DNA of 64,000 bases from JACCZX01 sp963710675 (GCA_963710675.1 CAVQBE010000014.1:35232-99231), one strand, 5' to 3'; positions 35,562 through 45,593 are shown, counted from the stretch's first letter. Notes: generated by a model not told the origin, from the sequence alone. Made by a program: numbers and translations.

Positions 35562-36797
35562 ATGATCCGCATCAGGAAGCAACAGCAGATCGCATTGTTG
35601 ATCGCCGCTAGCTCGATGCTCGCAAGTCCGACCGCAAGTGCCGACGCGGTATGCGAGTGGAACATCAAAGTCGGGGAGATCGTCGTCAGCGCCAAAATGG
35701 GCCCGCCACCGGCGAACCGGGCGATGGCGATCGCCAATACCGCCGTTTACGAAGTCGTGAACGCTATTACCAAGCGCTATCCCGCCGGTGCGTTGAAACT
35801 GGACGTGGCGCCGGGCGCTTCCGTCGATGCCGCGGTGGCAGCGGCCAACCGCACCGCGCTCGCCAAGCTGCTTCCATCTCAGCTCGCTGCGATCGACAGT
35901 GCGTATCAGGCAGCATTGGCGAAGGTCCCTGATGGCATAGCCAAGACTTCGGGCATCGCCGCCGGCGAACGGGCCGCAGCGGCGGTGCTTGCAATGCGCG
36001 CCGACGACGGCGCTGCTGCCGGAGAAACCTACCGACCGCAAACGGCTGCCGGGGTCTACGTGCCGACGGTGATACCCGCGGCGCCGCATTGGCCGCAGCG
36101 CAAGCCGTGGCTGATGAGCAGTGCTTCGCAATTCCGGCCCGGCCCGCCGCCTGCCCTTACGAGCGCGTTGTGGGCGCGTGACTTCAACGAAGTGAAAGCG
36201 CTGGGTGGCAAGAGCAACTCGCGACGCACCGCTGAGCAAACCCAAATCGCCGGCTTCTGGGAGGCAACGTTGCCGCCGATCTATAACGGCATCGTGCTGT
36301 CAGTGGCTGATGTACCGGGCCGCGAAGTCACGCAGAACGCTCGTCTTTTCGCAGCGGTGGCGCAAGCCGCAGACGATGCGCTGCTGGCGGTATTTGACGC
36401 CAAGTATCACTACAACTTCTGGCGACCGGTCACCGCGATCCGCAACGGCGACCTCGACGGCAATGATGCGACGGAGCGCGATCCTTCATGGACGCCGTTC
36501 ATCGAAACTCCGATGCACCCGGAGTATCCGTGCGCGCACTGCACCGTGGCCGGCGCTGTCGGTGCTGTGCTGCAGGCGGAGATTCGCACCGGCACGATGC
36601 CAGCACTGCAGACGACCAGCTATCTGGTCAAAGGCCCGGCGCGGACCTGGACGAAGATCGATGACTTCATGCAGGAGGTGGGCAACGCTCGGGTGTACGA
36701 CGGCGTGCACTTTCGCAACTCGACCGAAGTCGGAGCCGCCCTGGGTAAGCAGGTCGGTGACCTTGCCGTCGCGAAGTTCTTGCAGCGGCCTGACTAG
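35562..36797 (+). CDS. Vanadium-haloperoxidase/PAP2-like secreted enzyme
   Basis: The protein has 411 residues with a signal peptide (LLIAASSMLASPTASA). The body has the vanadium chloroperoxidase/PAP2-family layout: KYHYNFWRPVTAIRNGD (the K...RP signature), then EYPCAHCTVAGAV (the phosphate-binding SGH-type loop, here CAHCT), and HFRNSTEVGAALG near the end with the third motif His. The start at 35562 has GCAGGAG upstream. It ends before a strong terminator. Activity as a haloperoxidase or acid phosphatase cannot be told from sequence. Confidence 0.8.
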   Translation: MIRIRKQQQIALLIAASSMLASPTASADAVCEWNIKVGEIVVSAKMGPPPANRAMAIANTAVYEVVNAITKRYPAGALKLDVAPGASVDAAVAAANRTALAKLLPSQLAAIDSAYQAALAKVPDGIAKTSGIAAGERAAAAVLAMRADDGAAAGETYRPQTAAGVYVPTVIPAAPHWPQRKPWLMSSASQFRPGPPPALTSALWARDFNEVKALGGKSNSRRTAEQTQIAGFWEATLPPIYNGIVLSVADVPGREVTQNARLFAAVAQAADDALLAVFDAKYHYNFWRPVTAIRNGDLDGNDATERDPSWTPFIETPMHPEYPCAHCTVAGAVGAVLQAEIRTGTMPALQTTSYLVKGPARTWTKIDDFMQEVGNARVYDGVHFRNSTEVGAALGKQVGDLAVAKFLQRPD

Positions 36798-36802
36798 CCG
36801 AA

Positions 36803-36829
36803 AAAAAGGGCCTTCGCCGGCCCTTTTTT
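36803..36829. terminator. Bidirectional rho-independent terminator
   Basis: A-rich sequence, AAAGGGCC, a short loop and GGCCCTTTTTT make a perfect stem with a T-run on either strand. It lies between the convergent haloperoxidase-like gene (ends 36797) and the PEP-CTERM gene (ends 36871), and should serve both. Confidence 0.85.
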
Positions 36830-36870
36830 ATTTGCTCACGATGATTTGCGCAGCATTTATTTGATATTAG

Positions 36871-37455
36871 TCACACGAACTGGCGGCGTCGCGCAAGTCC
36901 CAGGCCGATCAGCCCAAACGCGAGTAGCGCAAGCGAGGTCGGCTCCGCCACTTCCCTGTCGTCGCTGCGGAAGTACACGCTGATGTGCAAAGTGTTCGAC
37001 GTCTGCCCTGGCACGAGATCGGTGAAGGGCGGATTTATGAACGGAGAGTTCCAAGTGCCGGACAGCACACCCTCCTGGAGCAGATAACCTGCCAACCCAT
37101 TGATACCGAGCGTTTCGTCAGCGCCGCCCTTGAAGATCAACATCACGTCGGTCCAGCTGCTGTCGAAGATCGAGTTGATATCCCAGGTACCGTCTTGTCC
37201 ACCGGCACCGGTGGGCGTGTTGAAAATCCGGGAATCGAACTGCCAGTCGGTGAAACTGAAAAACGCCTCTTGGTTGACGGTGAATGGGACCGCGCTGACG
37301 TCGTCGTTGGCCGCGTCGAGGGTGTACTGGCAGGCGGTGGTGCCGCTGACCAGCGTACTGATATCCAACGGACAGGCGAGCACGGCCGCGCTTGCACTTC
37401 CATAAGCGAGCGTGCCGAGCGATAAGCACGCCACCACTGCAAATTTACGAAGCAT
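36871..37455 (-). CDS. PEP-CTERM-type exported protein (AEP variant)
   Basis: The protein has 194 residues with a signal peptide (CLSLGTLAYGSASA) and a beta-rich extracellular domain with two cysteines (LACPLDI and ACQYTLD). The C-terminus reads AEPTSLALLAFGLIGLGLAR and then a short Arg-rich tail. This is the PEP-CTERM sorting signal in the variant form AEPTS, without the first Pro of PEP. It is the second such protein in the window. Exosortase genes are not present. Confidence 0.85.
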   Translation of the reverse strand: MLRKFAVVACLSLGTLAYGSASAAVLACPLDISTLVSGTTACQYTLDAANDDVSAVPFTVNQEAFFSFTDWQFDSRIFNTPTGAGGQDGTWDINSIFDSSWTDVMLIFKGGADETLGINGLAGYLLQEGVLSGTWNSPFINPPFTDLVPGQTSNTLHISVYFRSDDREVAEPTSLALLAFGLIGLGLARRRQFV

Positions 37456-37660
37456 CGATGGCTCCTTTCACAAGGGCGGGTGTGCGCTTTAAGCAAGAGT
37501 CGGTCCAAAAGCGCGGTGATGAGCCAACACACTGATTGAACTAGAGTTTGCGCATAACAAGTTGGGGTTGGATAACCGCTGATGTAAAACGCCTCGACAT
37601 TCGCCGCGATAGGTTTGTGCAAATTTGACTCATCGACGTTGACCGCGCGATGTCGACGGA

Positions 37661-39544
37661 TTATCGGTATCCCGCCGCCTGCAATTCGAACAGTTCCGCA
37701 TAGCGCCCGCGCTGCTGCAACAGCTCCGCATGCGTGCCTTCGGCTTCGACGGTGCCGTCTTTCAGCACAACGATGCGATCGGCCATGCGCACGCTCGAGA
37801 AGCGGTGCGAGATCAGCACGACGGTCTTGCCGCGGCTCAATTCCTTGAAGCGCTCGAACACTTCATACTCGGCGCGCGCATCGAGCGCAGCGGTCGGCTC
37901 GTCGAGGATCAGCAGCTGCGCGTCGCGCATGTAGGCACGTGCGATTGCGATCTTTTGCCATTCGCCGCCTGATAGATCGATGCCGGAGCGAAAGCGCTTG
38001 CCGAGCAGTTGTTCATATCCCTCGGGCAGCTTGCGGATGACTTCGTCGGCGAGGCTGCGCTCGGCTGACGCGATGATGCGCGCACGATCGTCGCGCGCTT
38101 CGATGCGGCCGACGGCGATGTTGTCGGCAGCGGTGAAGTTGTAGCGCATGAAGTCCTGGAAGATCACGCCGATGTTGGCGCGCAGTGCGAACAGGTCGTA
38201 TTCGCGCAGGTCGTGTCCGTCGAGCAGGATGCGACCTTCGTCGGGGTCGTACAGGCGCGCGAGCAGCTTGACCAGCGTGGTCTTGCCCGCGCCGTTCTCG
38301 CCCACCAGCGCGAGGATTTCTCCGGCGTGCAGCTCGAAGTTAAGGTTGCGGACCGCCCAGCGCTCGGCACCGGGATAACGAAAGCCGACGTTGTCGAACA
38401 CGAAGCCGTGCTGGATCGGCGCCGGAAACGGAATCGGATTTTCCGGCGGCACGATCTCCGGGTGAATGTCGAAGAACGAAAACAGATCGTCGAGGTACAG
38501 CGCCTGGCCCGCGACCTGCGAGAAGCCGATCAGCAGGTTCTCCAGCAGACTCCGCAGACGCATGAAGGAGCCGGCGAGAAACGTCAGGTCGCCGATGGAA
38601 AAATCACCGCGCAGAGTTCGCCACACGATGTAGGCGTAGGCGATGTAGTAAGCGAGCGTACCGATCGATGCCAGCACACCGCCCCAGCCCGCGCGCCGGA
38701 TCGCGAGCACCTTGTTAGCGGCGAAGAAGCGCTCCGAGAGCGTGCGGTAGCGCTCGATCAGGAACGCATTCAACCCGAAGATCTTCACTTCCTTCGCGGT
38801 CTCGACACTGGCGCCGGTCTGCCGCACGTAATCGAGCTCGCGCCGCTCGGGTGTCCACGCGAAGTTCAGTGAATAGCTCTGCGCGTTGAAGTGCGTTTCG
38901 CCGATGAACGCAGGTATTAGAGCGATCGCCAGCAGCACGATCAGCCACGGTGCGAAGACGAGCAAGCCGGCCGCGAAGCTGACGATGGTGATGACGTTCT
39001 GCGCCTGGCCGAACAACTGGCCGATCAAACCGCTGCGCCCGGCGGCCTGCTGGCGCGCGCGCTGCAAGCGATCCTGCAATTCGCTGTCTTCGAAGTCTTC
39101 GAGGTCGAGTGTCGCCGCATGCTCCATCAAGCGCAGGCTGGTCTCATTGCTGAAGCGCTCGGATAGCAGTGAGTCGAACAGCGAGATGAAGCGGCCGAGC
39201 ACGTCGGAAACGATGGCGAGCGCGAACTCGAGCGCGAGCAGCGAGCCAATGCGATCAAGCGCGCCGCTGTCGAACCATTCACGCAGCGTGTCGTTGGGAT
39301 GCGGCGTACCGGCGAGCAGCACGACTTCATCGATGATCAGCTTGCCGATGTAGAGCGTGATGACCGGCAGCAACGCGCGCAGGATGCGCAGCACGCCTTG
39401 GCCGAGCGTCAGCGCCGGGCTGGTTTGCCAGACAAGTTTGAGAAACGGTGGGAGATTACGTAATGCGCCGAGCCGTGCGCGCAGCGGTTGCGGCGGTGGG
39501 TCGCGCAACCGATCGCGGCCGCGCAATGGATCAGGGCTGGACAT
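37661..39544 (-). CDS. ABC transporter ATP-binding/permease half-transporter
   Basis: The protein has 627 residues: six transmembrane helices (residues ~40-330) followed by an ATPase domain. Walker A reads GENGAGKTT, the signature DLSGGEWQKIAIARAYM, and Walker B AQLLILDEPTAALDA, with the H-loop (LISHR). It is an exporter-type (MsbA-like) half-transporter that should work as a homodimer, with lipid, peptide or drug as possible substrates. The next gene on the strand is the MAPEG protein at 39581. Confidence 0.9.
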   Translation of the reverse strand: MSSPDPLRGRDRLRDPPPQPLRARLGALRNLPPFLKLVWQTSPALTLGQGVLRILRALLPVITLYIGKLIIDEVVLLAGTPHPNDTLREWFDSGALDRIGSLLALEFALAIVSDVLGRFISLFDSLLSERFSNETSLRLMEHAATLDLEDFEDSELQDRLQRARQQAAGRSGLIGQLFGQAQNVITIVSFAAGLLVFAPWLIVLLAIALIPAFIGETHFNAQSYSLNFAWTPERRELDYVRQTGASVETAKEVKIFGLNAFLIERYRTLSERFFAANKVLAIRRAGWGGVLASIGTLAYYIAYAYIVWRTLRGDFSIGDLTFLAGSFMRLRSLLENLLIGFSQVAGQALYLDDLFSFFDIHPEIVPPENPIPFPAPIQHGFVFDNVGFRYPGAERWAVRNLNFELHAGEILALVGENGAGKTTLVKLLARLYDPDEGRILLDGHDLREYDLFALRANIGVIFQDFMRYNFTAADNIAVGRIEARDDRARIIASAERSLADEVIRKLPEGYEQLLGKRFRSGIDLSGGEWQKIAIARAYMRDAQLLILDEPTAALDARAEYEVFERFKELSRGKTVVLISHRFSSVRMADRIVVLKDGTVEAEGTHAELLQQRGRYAELFELQAAGYR

Positions 39545-39580
39545 TCGGCGATTGTGCCGAAGGTGTTGCGAGCAGCTCGC

Positions 39581-40021
39581 CTACAACACGCCCTTACCTA
39601 AAAGCGGGACCACGTACGCGATCCAGAGCACCACGATCAACACAAAGCTCAGCGCGAACACCGCCAGACGATGCATCACTCGGTTGTATGTGCAGTGAAT
39701 GAGGCTATGCGCAACGCGCAGGCCGAAATAGCACCACGCGCCAATCACCAGCCAGGGCGGCACATGCGACACGCCGATCGCACAGGCGACCAGCGCATAA
39801 AACAGGACGGGTGTTTCGAACAGATTGCGAAAGTTATCCGCAGCCTGCACGTTCTCCAGGCGGCCAGACAACGTATGCGCGGTGGCGGCTGTTTGCGGAT
39901 GCAGACGCTTGCGCCGCATCTCGCGCACACGGCTGTACATCATGCGCGTGCCGACGATGAACGTAAGCAGCACCATGCCGAGCGTGGCGAGGAGCAAGTG
40001 CAACGCGTTGGGTGACATCAC
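39581..40021 (-). CDS. MAPEG-family membrane protein
   Basis: The protein has 146 residues and four transmembrane helices. The family motif region reads ARNLFETPVLFYALVA-like (here FRNLFETPVLFYALVACA) and the last helix ends in a VAHSLIHC-type segment. It fits the MAPEG (membrane-associated proteins in eicosanoid and glutathione metabolism) family. The gene precedes the ABC transporter on the same strand and may be co-transcribed. Confidence 0.85.
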   Translation of the reverse strand: MMSPNALHLLLATLGMVLLTFIVGTRMMYSRVREMRRKRLHPQTAATAHTLSGRLENVQAADNFRNLFETPVLFYALVACAIGVSHVPPWLVIGAWCYFGLRVAHSLIHCTYNRVMHRLAVFALSFVLIVVLWIAYVVPLLGKGVL

Positions 40022-40092
40022 CTGGCTCGCAGTTTGGGCGCTACGAATCGATAAGTCGGTACAGCTTAATCGGCCCCAACCGCTTACCGCGG

Positions 40093-40524
40093 TTAAACGT
40101 CGGTGCGCTCCTCTTCGACCGCGCGCCGCTCTTTTAGATTGAAACGACCGTCGTAGATCGGCGCCTTTCCGGTGTTGGGCCCTGGGTACTGAACGTAGAT
40201 GATTACACCGCCAGTATCTGTTCTGAGCGCCGGCTCGGTGTGGGGATCGCCGTGATACAGCATCGTTCCGGGACCGTACTTATTATCGCCGTAATGAAAC
40301 TCACCCTCGAGGATGTACCAGACCTGTGCAAACTCGTGGCTGTGCAGCGGATGCCACGCGCCGGGCTCATAGCGGACCAATCCGGCATTCGGCTCGTTCG
40401 GTCGCTCGGGCCGCGGATGAAACGCCATCTTGCAGGTCTGCCCCGGAAACCGTTGAATGGCCCAGGGCAGCGAATCGAAGTGAACGGCTTCGGGGAATGG
40501 ATTGAGTTTTTGTTCAGAGCTCAT
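40093..40524 (-). CDS. Cupin-domain protein
   Basis: The protein has 143 residues with the cupin metal motif: HPLHSHEFAQVWYILEGEFHY (listed here as HPLHSHEF, then YILEGEF), followed by GDPHTEPALRT. The three His and one Glu that bind a metal are present. Function may be an oxygenase-type or sensing cupin. It is divergent from SodC. Confidence 0.8.
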   Translation of the reverse strand: MSSEQKLNPFPEAVHFDSLPWAIQRFPGQTCKMAFHPRPERPNEPNAGLVRYEPGAWHPLHSHEFAQVWYILEGEFHYGDNKYGPGTMLYHGDPHTEPALRTDTGGVIIYVQYPGPNTGKAPIYDGRFNLKERRAVEEERTDV

Positions 40525-40730
40525 TAATGATCCCGGACGTGCGTGAACTGCGGCTCAAGAAACCGCATCGTATCGACGTCTTTGGGCTGCGGCTACACAT
40601 CGTCCAACCATTCCTGACCGACAAGAGCCATCCACTTCCCATGGCGGGAACTGCGCTTGCAGGGGACCGCATAGTCGGCCTGCAGCGGAGCAGCCCGCCC
40701 CGTCGCCCCGATTCACAACAGAGACCCACA

Positions 40731-41240
40731 ATGAAAACAATTCTCGGAATCGCTACCAGTGCGCTTTTGATTTCAGCTTGCGCCGGAACGATGACATCAC
40801 CGACTGCCACTGCGAAACTTGAGCCGCGAAGTGGCTCCAACGTCAGTGGCGAGGTCACATTCACACAAGTCGGCGAGCGCGTCCGAATACAGGGTATGGT
40901 GAACGGCCACACCGCCGGACCCAAGGGGTGGCACATCCACGAGAAAGGCGATTGCAGTGATCCCAAAGCGGAGAGCGCTGGCAGCCACTTCAATCCCCGC
41001 GGCGACAAACACGGCGGTCCGACCGACGCCGTTCGGCACGCCGGCGACACCGGCAACCTGCTCGTGAACGAGCGCGGGTCGGCGACGATCAACGTGATGG
41101 TCGACGGCATCTCGGTGAGTAAAGACAAGCCGGACGGCATCATCGGCCGCGCCGTGGTCATTCACCTGCAGGAAGACGACTTGAAGACGGACCCGACCGG
41201 CAACGCAGGCGGTCGGGTGGCGTGCGGTGTGATTCAGTAG
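40731..41240 (+). CDS. sodC: Cu/Zn superoxide dismutase lipoprotein
   Basis: The protein has 169 residues with a lipobox (LLISACAG). The SodC body has the Cu/Zn ligands WHIHEKGDC, GSHFNP, KHGGP, RHAGD and the late His in VVIHLQEDD, with the catalytic Arg in GGRVACGVI and a disulfide Cys pair. It dismutates superoxide at the envelope. The start at 40731 is supported by the signal peptide; a longer frame to 40527 lacks family similarity. It converges with the DUF3014 gene 11 bp away. Confidence 0.95.
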   Translation: MKTILGIATSALLISACAGTMTSPTATAKLEPRSGSNVSGEVTFTQVGERVRIQGMVNGHTAGPKGWHIHEKGDCSDPKAESAGSHFNPRGDKHGGPTDAVRHAGDTGNLLVNERGSATINVMVDGISVSKDKPDGIIGRAVVIHLQEDDLKTDPTGNAGGRVACGVIQ

Positions 41241-41251
41241 CGCAGCAGAAA

Positions 41252-42058
41252 CTATCGCGTGACAACCGGTCCGGCGAGTCTGAAGCGTATCTCGCGCAAC
41301 TTCGCTTTCAATACGGCAGCGTTGTCGGGCCCGACTCGAATCATCGCCTTCTGTCCGGCAGACAGCGCTTCCAATTCTGGATCAGCGTACTGATATAGAA
41401 CCTTGGGCTGCACCAATGCGATCGGTGCCTTGACCTGAGGCGTTGCGAGCAGGTGGTCGATCACCGCGACCAGCCGATCGTTGAAATAACCATCGGGATA
41501 TCCGAGCTCGCGGTAAGCCTGCTGAAATAACGGATAGAAGCGAACATAGATCGCGACCAGCTGTTTGGTGTCAACGGCCTCGATCAGCGCAATCACCGGT
41601 GCGTAGCGCGCAGAGTTGTCGGCGGCGATGATGAGGTCGTCGCCCGCGTTGATCGTTGACAACGCGCCGGACATCGGTTGCACCGGCCACAAGCGCGGCG
41701 CCGCTTTGCTGCGCGGCAGGTTGTCGATCGTCGCCACGATATTGCGAATCAGGTTCATCGGCTGCACGAAGCTGGGCAGCTTGTTGCCCTTGAATAGATT
41801 TGCCAGCGCTTCGCGCATTGCCGTATCGCTCGCATCGAGCGTGGTCTGCGGCGGCGCACTCGGCTCGGTCTGCACTTGCTCAATTGGATGTTCAATCTTC
41901 GGCGGCGATGAAGGGGCTGGTTGCGCAGGTTCAGGAGCCTGCGTTACAGACGGAGGGGTAAGTGCGGGCGCACCGGTCATATACCAACGCGCACTGAAAA
42001 TCAGAGCAGCGATGAAGGCGATGGATGCGATTACCCATGCGATGGTCGATTTGGTCAT
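41252..42058 (-). CDS. DUF3014-domain membrane-anchored protein
   Basis: The protein has 268 residues: one N-terminal transmembrane helix (STIAWVIASIAFIAALIF), a Pro/Ala-rich linker (~30-75) and a C-terminal domain matching DUF3014 (ALANLFKGNKLPSFVQPM, then RYAPVIALIEAVD, ending in LREIRFRL). Its function is unknown. The start at 42058 places the helix at the N-terminus; a longer frame adds 16 residues. It follows the aldehyde dehydrogenase on the same strand. Confidence 0.85.
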   Translation of the reverse strand: MTKSTIAWVIASIAFIAALIFSARWYMTGAPALTPPSVTQAPEPAQPAPSSPPKIEHPIEQVQTEPSAPPQTTLDASDTAMREALANLFKGNKLPSFVQPMNLIRNIVATIDNLPRSKAAPRLWPVQPMSGALSTINAGDDLIIAADNSARYAPVIALIEAVDTKQLVAIYVRFYPLFQQAYRELGYPDGYFNDRLVAVIDHLLATPQVKAPIALVQPKVLYQYADPELEALSAGQKAMIRVGPDNAAVLKAKLREIRFRLAGPVVTR

Positions 42059-42140
42059 TGCCTGGCTCCAAATGACATGGTCGAGTCGGTCTGACGCCGG
42101 TTGCATATCAATGTTCCGAGGAACTCAGAGCAGATACGCT

Positions 42141-43541
42141 TTACGCGGGATAGCGGAATACGCGCATCTTTTCCTGCGTCATCTCGCGCATGCTGAACGG
42201 GATGCCGCCGACTCCGTAACCGGACTCCCGGCGGCCCGCGAACGGCATCCAGTCGGTGCGAAATGCGGTGTGGTCATTGATCATCACCGCCGAGGCGTCA
42301 AGGCGATCGGCGGCATACAGCGCATCGTCGATATCGTTGGCAAAGACACTCGCCTGGAACGCCACCGGCAGCGAATTTGCCCGGTCGATCGCGTCGTCCA
42401 GTTGATCAAAGCCGTACAGGCAGGTCACGGGGCCGAATACTTCTTCTCGCGACACTCGGGCATCAGGCGCAGGCTCGAGCAGAACCGTCGGCTCCATAGT
42501 CGTCGCCGATACGCGCTTAGCTCCCGCAAGGACCCTCGCGCCGGCAGTGGCCGCGTCGGTCACCCATGACTCGACGCGATCAGCTTCACGCTCGGTTATC
42601 AGCGGGCCGACTTCGGTTTCCGGCAATAGCGGATCCCCTACGCGCAGCGCTCGCACTCGCGTCACGAAGCGGTCCAGGAACGTGGACATCAGCGTCGAGT
42701 GCACGTAGATGCGCTGCGTTGAAACGCACACCTGCCCGGCGTGGTAGTAGCCGCCCTTGACCATTGGCTCGATCAGCGTTTCGAGATTAGCGCTGCGGTC
42801 GACGATGGCCGGCGCGACGCCGCCGTGCTCCAACGCTGAGCGCGTGCCGGGCGCGAGCTTGCTGTGCAAATGCCAGCCCACGCGCGCTGAGCCGATAAAG
42901 CTCAGGAACGCGACGCGCCGATCCGTTGCGAGCCGCTCGGCCAGCGCGTTGTCCGACGTGATGAATGTCTGGCACCACGGCTCGGCGAGACCGGCCTCGC
43001 GCACCAGCGAGACGAACTCGATGCAGCACAGCGGTGTCGCCGTCGCCGGCTTGACGATGACCGGACAGCCGACGGCAATCGCCGGTGCCACCTGATGCAC
43101 GATCAGGTTCAGTGGGTGGTTGAAGGCGGAGATCGCGACCACCACGCCGATCGGCTCGCGAGTCGTGAACGCCAGTCGCCCTGTGCTCGCGGGTGTGAGG
43201 CCCATCGGAATTTCGCGACCCGCGAAGTTGCGCAACTCGTCGGCGGCGTTGCGCACGCCGTCGATCGCGCGCGTGGTTTCGACGATGGCATCGGTCAGCG
43301 GCTTCCCGCCTTCCTGCGCGATGAGCTGGCTGAAGTGGTCGCGCCGCGTTTCGATCAGGGCGGCCAACCGACGCAACACATCGACGCGTTGGTGCACCGG
43401 CAGCCAGCCCTTGCGATCGCGGAAGACCTGAGTCGCGGTCGCAAGCTTGAGCTCCAGCGCGGCAGCGTCATCGGTGTCGATCTCGGCGATCGGCACTCGA
43501 TCGTAGGCCTGCACCACTTGCAGTTTCTCTTTAGTTGGCAT
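42141..43541 (-). CDS. NAD(P)-dependent aldehyde dehydrogenase
   Basis: The protein has 466 residues with catalytic Cys272 (GQVCVSTQRIYV) and general-base Glu238 (ALEHGGVAPAIV). The nucleotide region contains FIGSARVGWHL, the cofactor-binding NHPLNLIVHQ and KPATATPL. Its length is typical of the ALDH superfamily. Similar sequences are often annotated as succinate-semialdehyde or phosphonoacetaldehyde dehydrogenases; the substrate is not decided here. Confidence 0.92.
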   Translation of the reverse strand: MPTKEKLQVVQAYDRVPIAEIDTDDAAALELKLATATQVFRDRKGWLPVHQRVDVLRRLAALIETRRDHFSQLIAQEGGKPLTDAIVETTRAIDGVRNAADELRNFAGREIPMGLTPASTGRLAFTTREPIGVVVAISAFNHPLNLIVHQVAPAIAVGCPVIVKPATATPLCCIEFVSLVREAGLAEPWCQTFITSDNALAERLATDRRVAFLSFIGSARVGWHLHSKLAPGTRSALEHGGVAPAIVDRSANLETLIEPMVKGGYYHAGQVCVSTQRIYVHSTLMSTFLDRFVTRVRALRVGDPLLPETEVGPLITEREADRVESWVTDAATAGARVLAGAKRVSATTMEPTVLLEPAPDARVSREEVFGPVTCLYGFDQLDDAIDRANSLPVAFQASVFANDIDDALYAADRLDASAVMINDHTAFRTDWMPFAGRRESGYGVGGIPFSMREMTQEKMRVFRYPA

Positions 43542-43619
43542 GCGGTCTTCCGAGCTCGATCTTAGGCGAGCGCAATCTTGTTTGTTTGGCGACGGAGTTG
43601 ACCGCTCGACGCCTTGCGC

Positions 43620-45593
43620 CTAGTTCATCAGCACATTGACGATCGCATTGCCGATTCCCATCAGTGCAGCGCCTGAGATCAGCCCGGCGCAGATCGGCTC
43701 CAGGCCTTCAACCCAGAACGCGTGGCCGCGTGTGCCTTTGGCCTTGTAGCGCCGACCCAGTACCCAGAACACCATCGCGCCGACCCACATCGCAAACGTT
43801 GCTTCGGGAGGCAACACCACGCCGAGGCCGATCGATACCGCCGACAACGGAAAGCGGCCCTTGGTGACGATGCGGGCGATCTCGATCGCGGCCGCAGCAA
43901 CCGCCGCCACCACCATCGACACCACCGCCGAATACGGCAGCGCAGTCAGGCCTTTTGCGATCAGCTCCGCAACACCCTTCCACTGCAGCGCTGCAGGGAA
44001 CGCGAACTGATCCGACACCATCGATGCGGTCGAGCGCACGCCGCTCGCGTCGGGCTGCAAGAACAACAGGAAGAACAGCGGCACACACGCGAGCGCGCCG
44101 GCGAAGATACCGATCACGTGGCCGATCGCTTGCTGGCGCGGCTTGCCGCCCAGCATGTAGCCGGGCTTGATATCAGACAGGAGGTTCGCTGAGTTGGCAG
44201 CGATCTCGCCGGTCATTCCAGCGGGGATCAGATTGCTCGCCGGATTGGTGCGATCGATCGCGCCCATCGTGAACTGGGTGATCTTTGATAGCGAGCCGGT
44301 CGGTGCCCACGATGTCAGCGCCATCGAGTTGGTGCAGATAACGGCCAGCACGAAGATCAGCGGAAGCGAAACAAACGCCAGCAGCCACGGTACGCCGAAG
44401 AATTCGTGTGTTACCCATGCGCCAAGCACGCTGAACAGCGGCACGCCGACCGCCGAAATCCATAGCGGCAGCTCGATGTGCTTCAGCACGTCACGACCGT
44501 GCTCTTTCTTGCCGCGCTTCAGCAGACCTTTGAAGATTTCCGGCCGGCCGAACAAGCTGACCATCGACCCGACCACCATCATCGTCACGCCCCACCAGAG
44601 TGACCATTGATTGACGATTTCGGCGCGTGAGATTGGCACGAGTGCGCCATCCGGCCCGACGCGAGCTGCGATGTCGCCGGCCTGGATCATGATCGGCGCG
44701 AGGACCACGAAGTTGATGAACGAGCCGAGCAGACAGCTCGTTGCGACAACAATCCCGATCAGTCCCCCGATGCCGAGCATCGCGGCGTCAAGCGTCAGTC
44801 GCAGACCGAGCTGCCGGATATCGGTTCCGAGGATTGTGGGTATATAGAGATTCGCTTTGGCAGCGGCCGCGTAGTAGTAGGAGTCAAGCCGATCATGAAA
44901 CGTCCATGGCTCCTTCAGGCCCGCCCATTGATCAAGCTGCAGAATCTTGAACTGCAGAATCCTCATCCAGCCGTCGCTGATGATGAATTGATAGGCGCCT
45001 GCGACAAGCGCAGTGAAGCCAAGCAGACGCGCCTTGAACATGCCGGCCTTCGCCGCGCCGGTGTACAGCGCATCTAGCACGACACCGCTCGCGCGCCCTT
45101 CGGGAAACGGCAACTGCTCTTCATTGATGAAGCGCCGCTTCATCGGAAACGCGAGCAGCACGCCGATGATCGATATCACGCACATCCATGCGACCATGTG
45201 CCACCACGGAATGATCTGGCCGGTGACCAGCATGTAGGCGGCGAGGCTCGAGATCATTGGCGAGACCATGTAGCCCGAAGCCGTCGCGATCGACTGCGTG
45301 CAGTTGTTCTCGAGAATCGTGAAGTCAGAGGCGATTCCTGCGCGATTCATTGCTCGATAGAGAGCGAATGCCAGGATCACGGAAGTCAGGCCGACGCCTA
45401 TCGTGATGCCGGTCTTGGCGCCGATATAAAGCGCGGTCGCCGCGAGTACTGCACCGAGCAGTGCGCCGGTCAGTGCGGAGCGAATCGTCAGCTGCGGCAT
45501 GTCGCCGCGAAAGACGTTCTTCAGCCACCATTCGTCCTTCTGCTCCCGCGTCCATGTGCGGACCTGTTCCTCGTTTAGCTGCTGGATCGCCAT
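43620..45593 (-). CDS. OPT-family oligopeptide transporter
   Basis: The protein has 657 residues with about fourteen to sixteen transmembrane helices and the OPT features LTIRSALTGALLGAVL near the N-terminus, EEQLPFPEGRASG, and NLLSDIKPGYMLGGKPRQQA. It imports oligopeptides or metal-chelates by proton symport in characterised members. The gene stands alone between the ALDH and ICMT genes. Confidence 0.92.
   Translation of the reverse strand: MAIQQLNEEQVRTWTREQKDEWWLKNVFRGDMPQLTIRSALTGALLGAVLAATALYIGAKTGITIGVGLTSVILAFALYRAMNRAGIASDFTILENNCTQSIATASGYMVSPMISSLAAYMLVTGQIIPWWHMVAWMCVISIIGVLLAFPMKRRFINEEQLPFPEGRASGVVLDALYTGAAKAGMFKARLLGFTALVAGAYQFIISDGWMRILQFKILQLDQWAGLKEPWTFHDRLDSYYYAAAAKANLYIPTILGTDIRQLGLRLTLDAAMLGIGGLIGIVVATSCLLGSFINFVVLAPIMIQAGDIAARVGPDGALVPISRAEIVNQWSLWWGVTMMVVGSMVSLFGRPEIFKGLLKRGKKEHGRDVLKHIELPLWISAVGVPLFSVLGAWVTHEFFGVPWLLAFVSLPLIFVLAVICTNSMALTSWAPTGSLSKITQFTMGAIDRTNPASNLIPAGMTGEIAANSANLLSDIKPGYMLGGKPRQQAIGHVIGIFAGALACVPLFFLLFLQPDASGVRSTASMVSDQFAFPAALQWKGVAELIAKGLTALPYSAVVSMVVAAVAAAAIEIARIVTKGRFPLSAVSIGLGVVLPPEATFAMWVGAMVFWVLGRRYKAKGTRGHAFWVEGLEPICAGLISGAALMGIGNAIVNVLMN

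Noticed and set aside
37553..37620. GCATAAC motif resembling an attC end
   Set aside because: No partner GTTRRRY box or L arms were found within attC distance.
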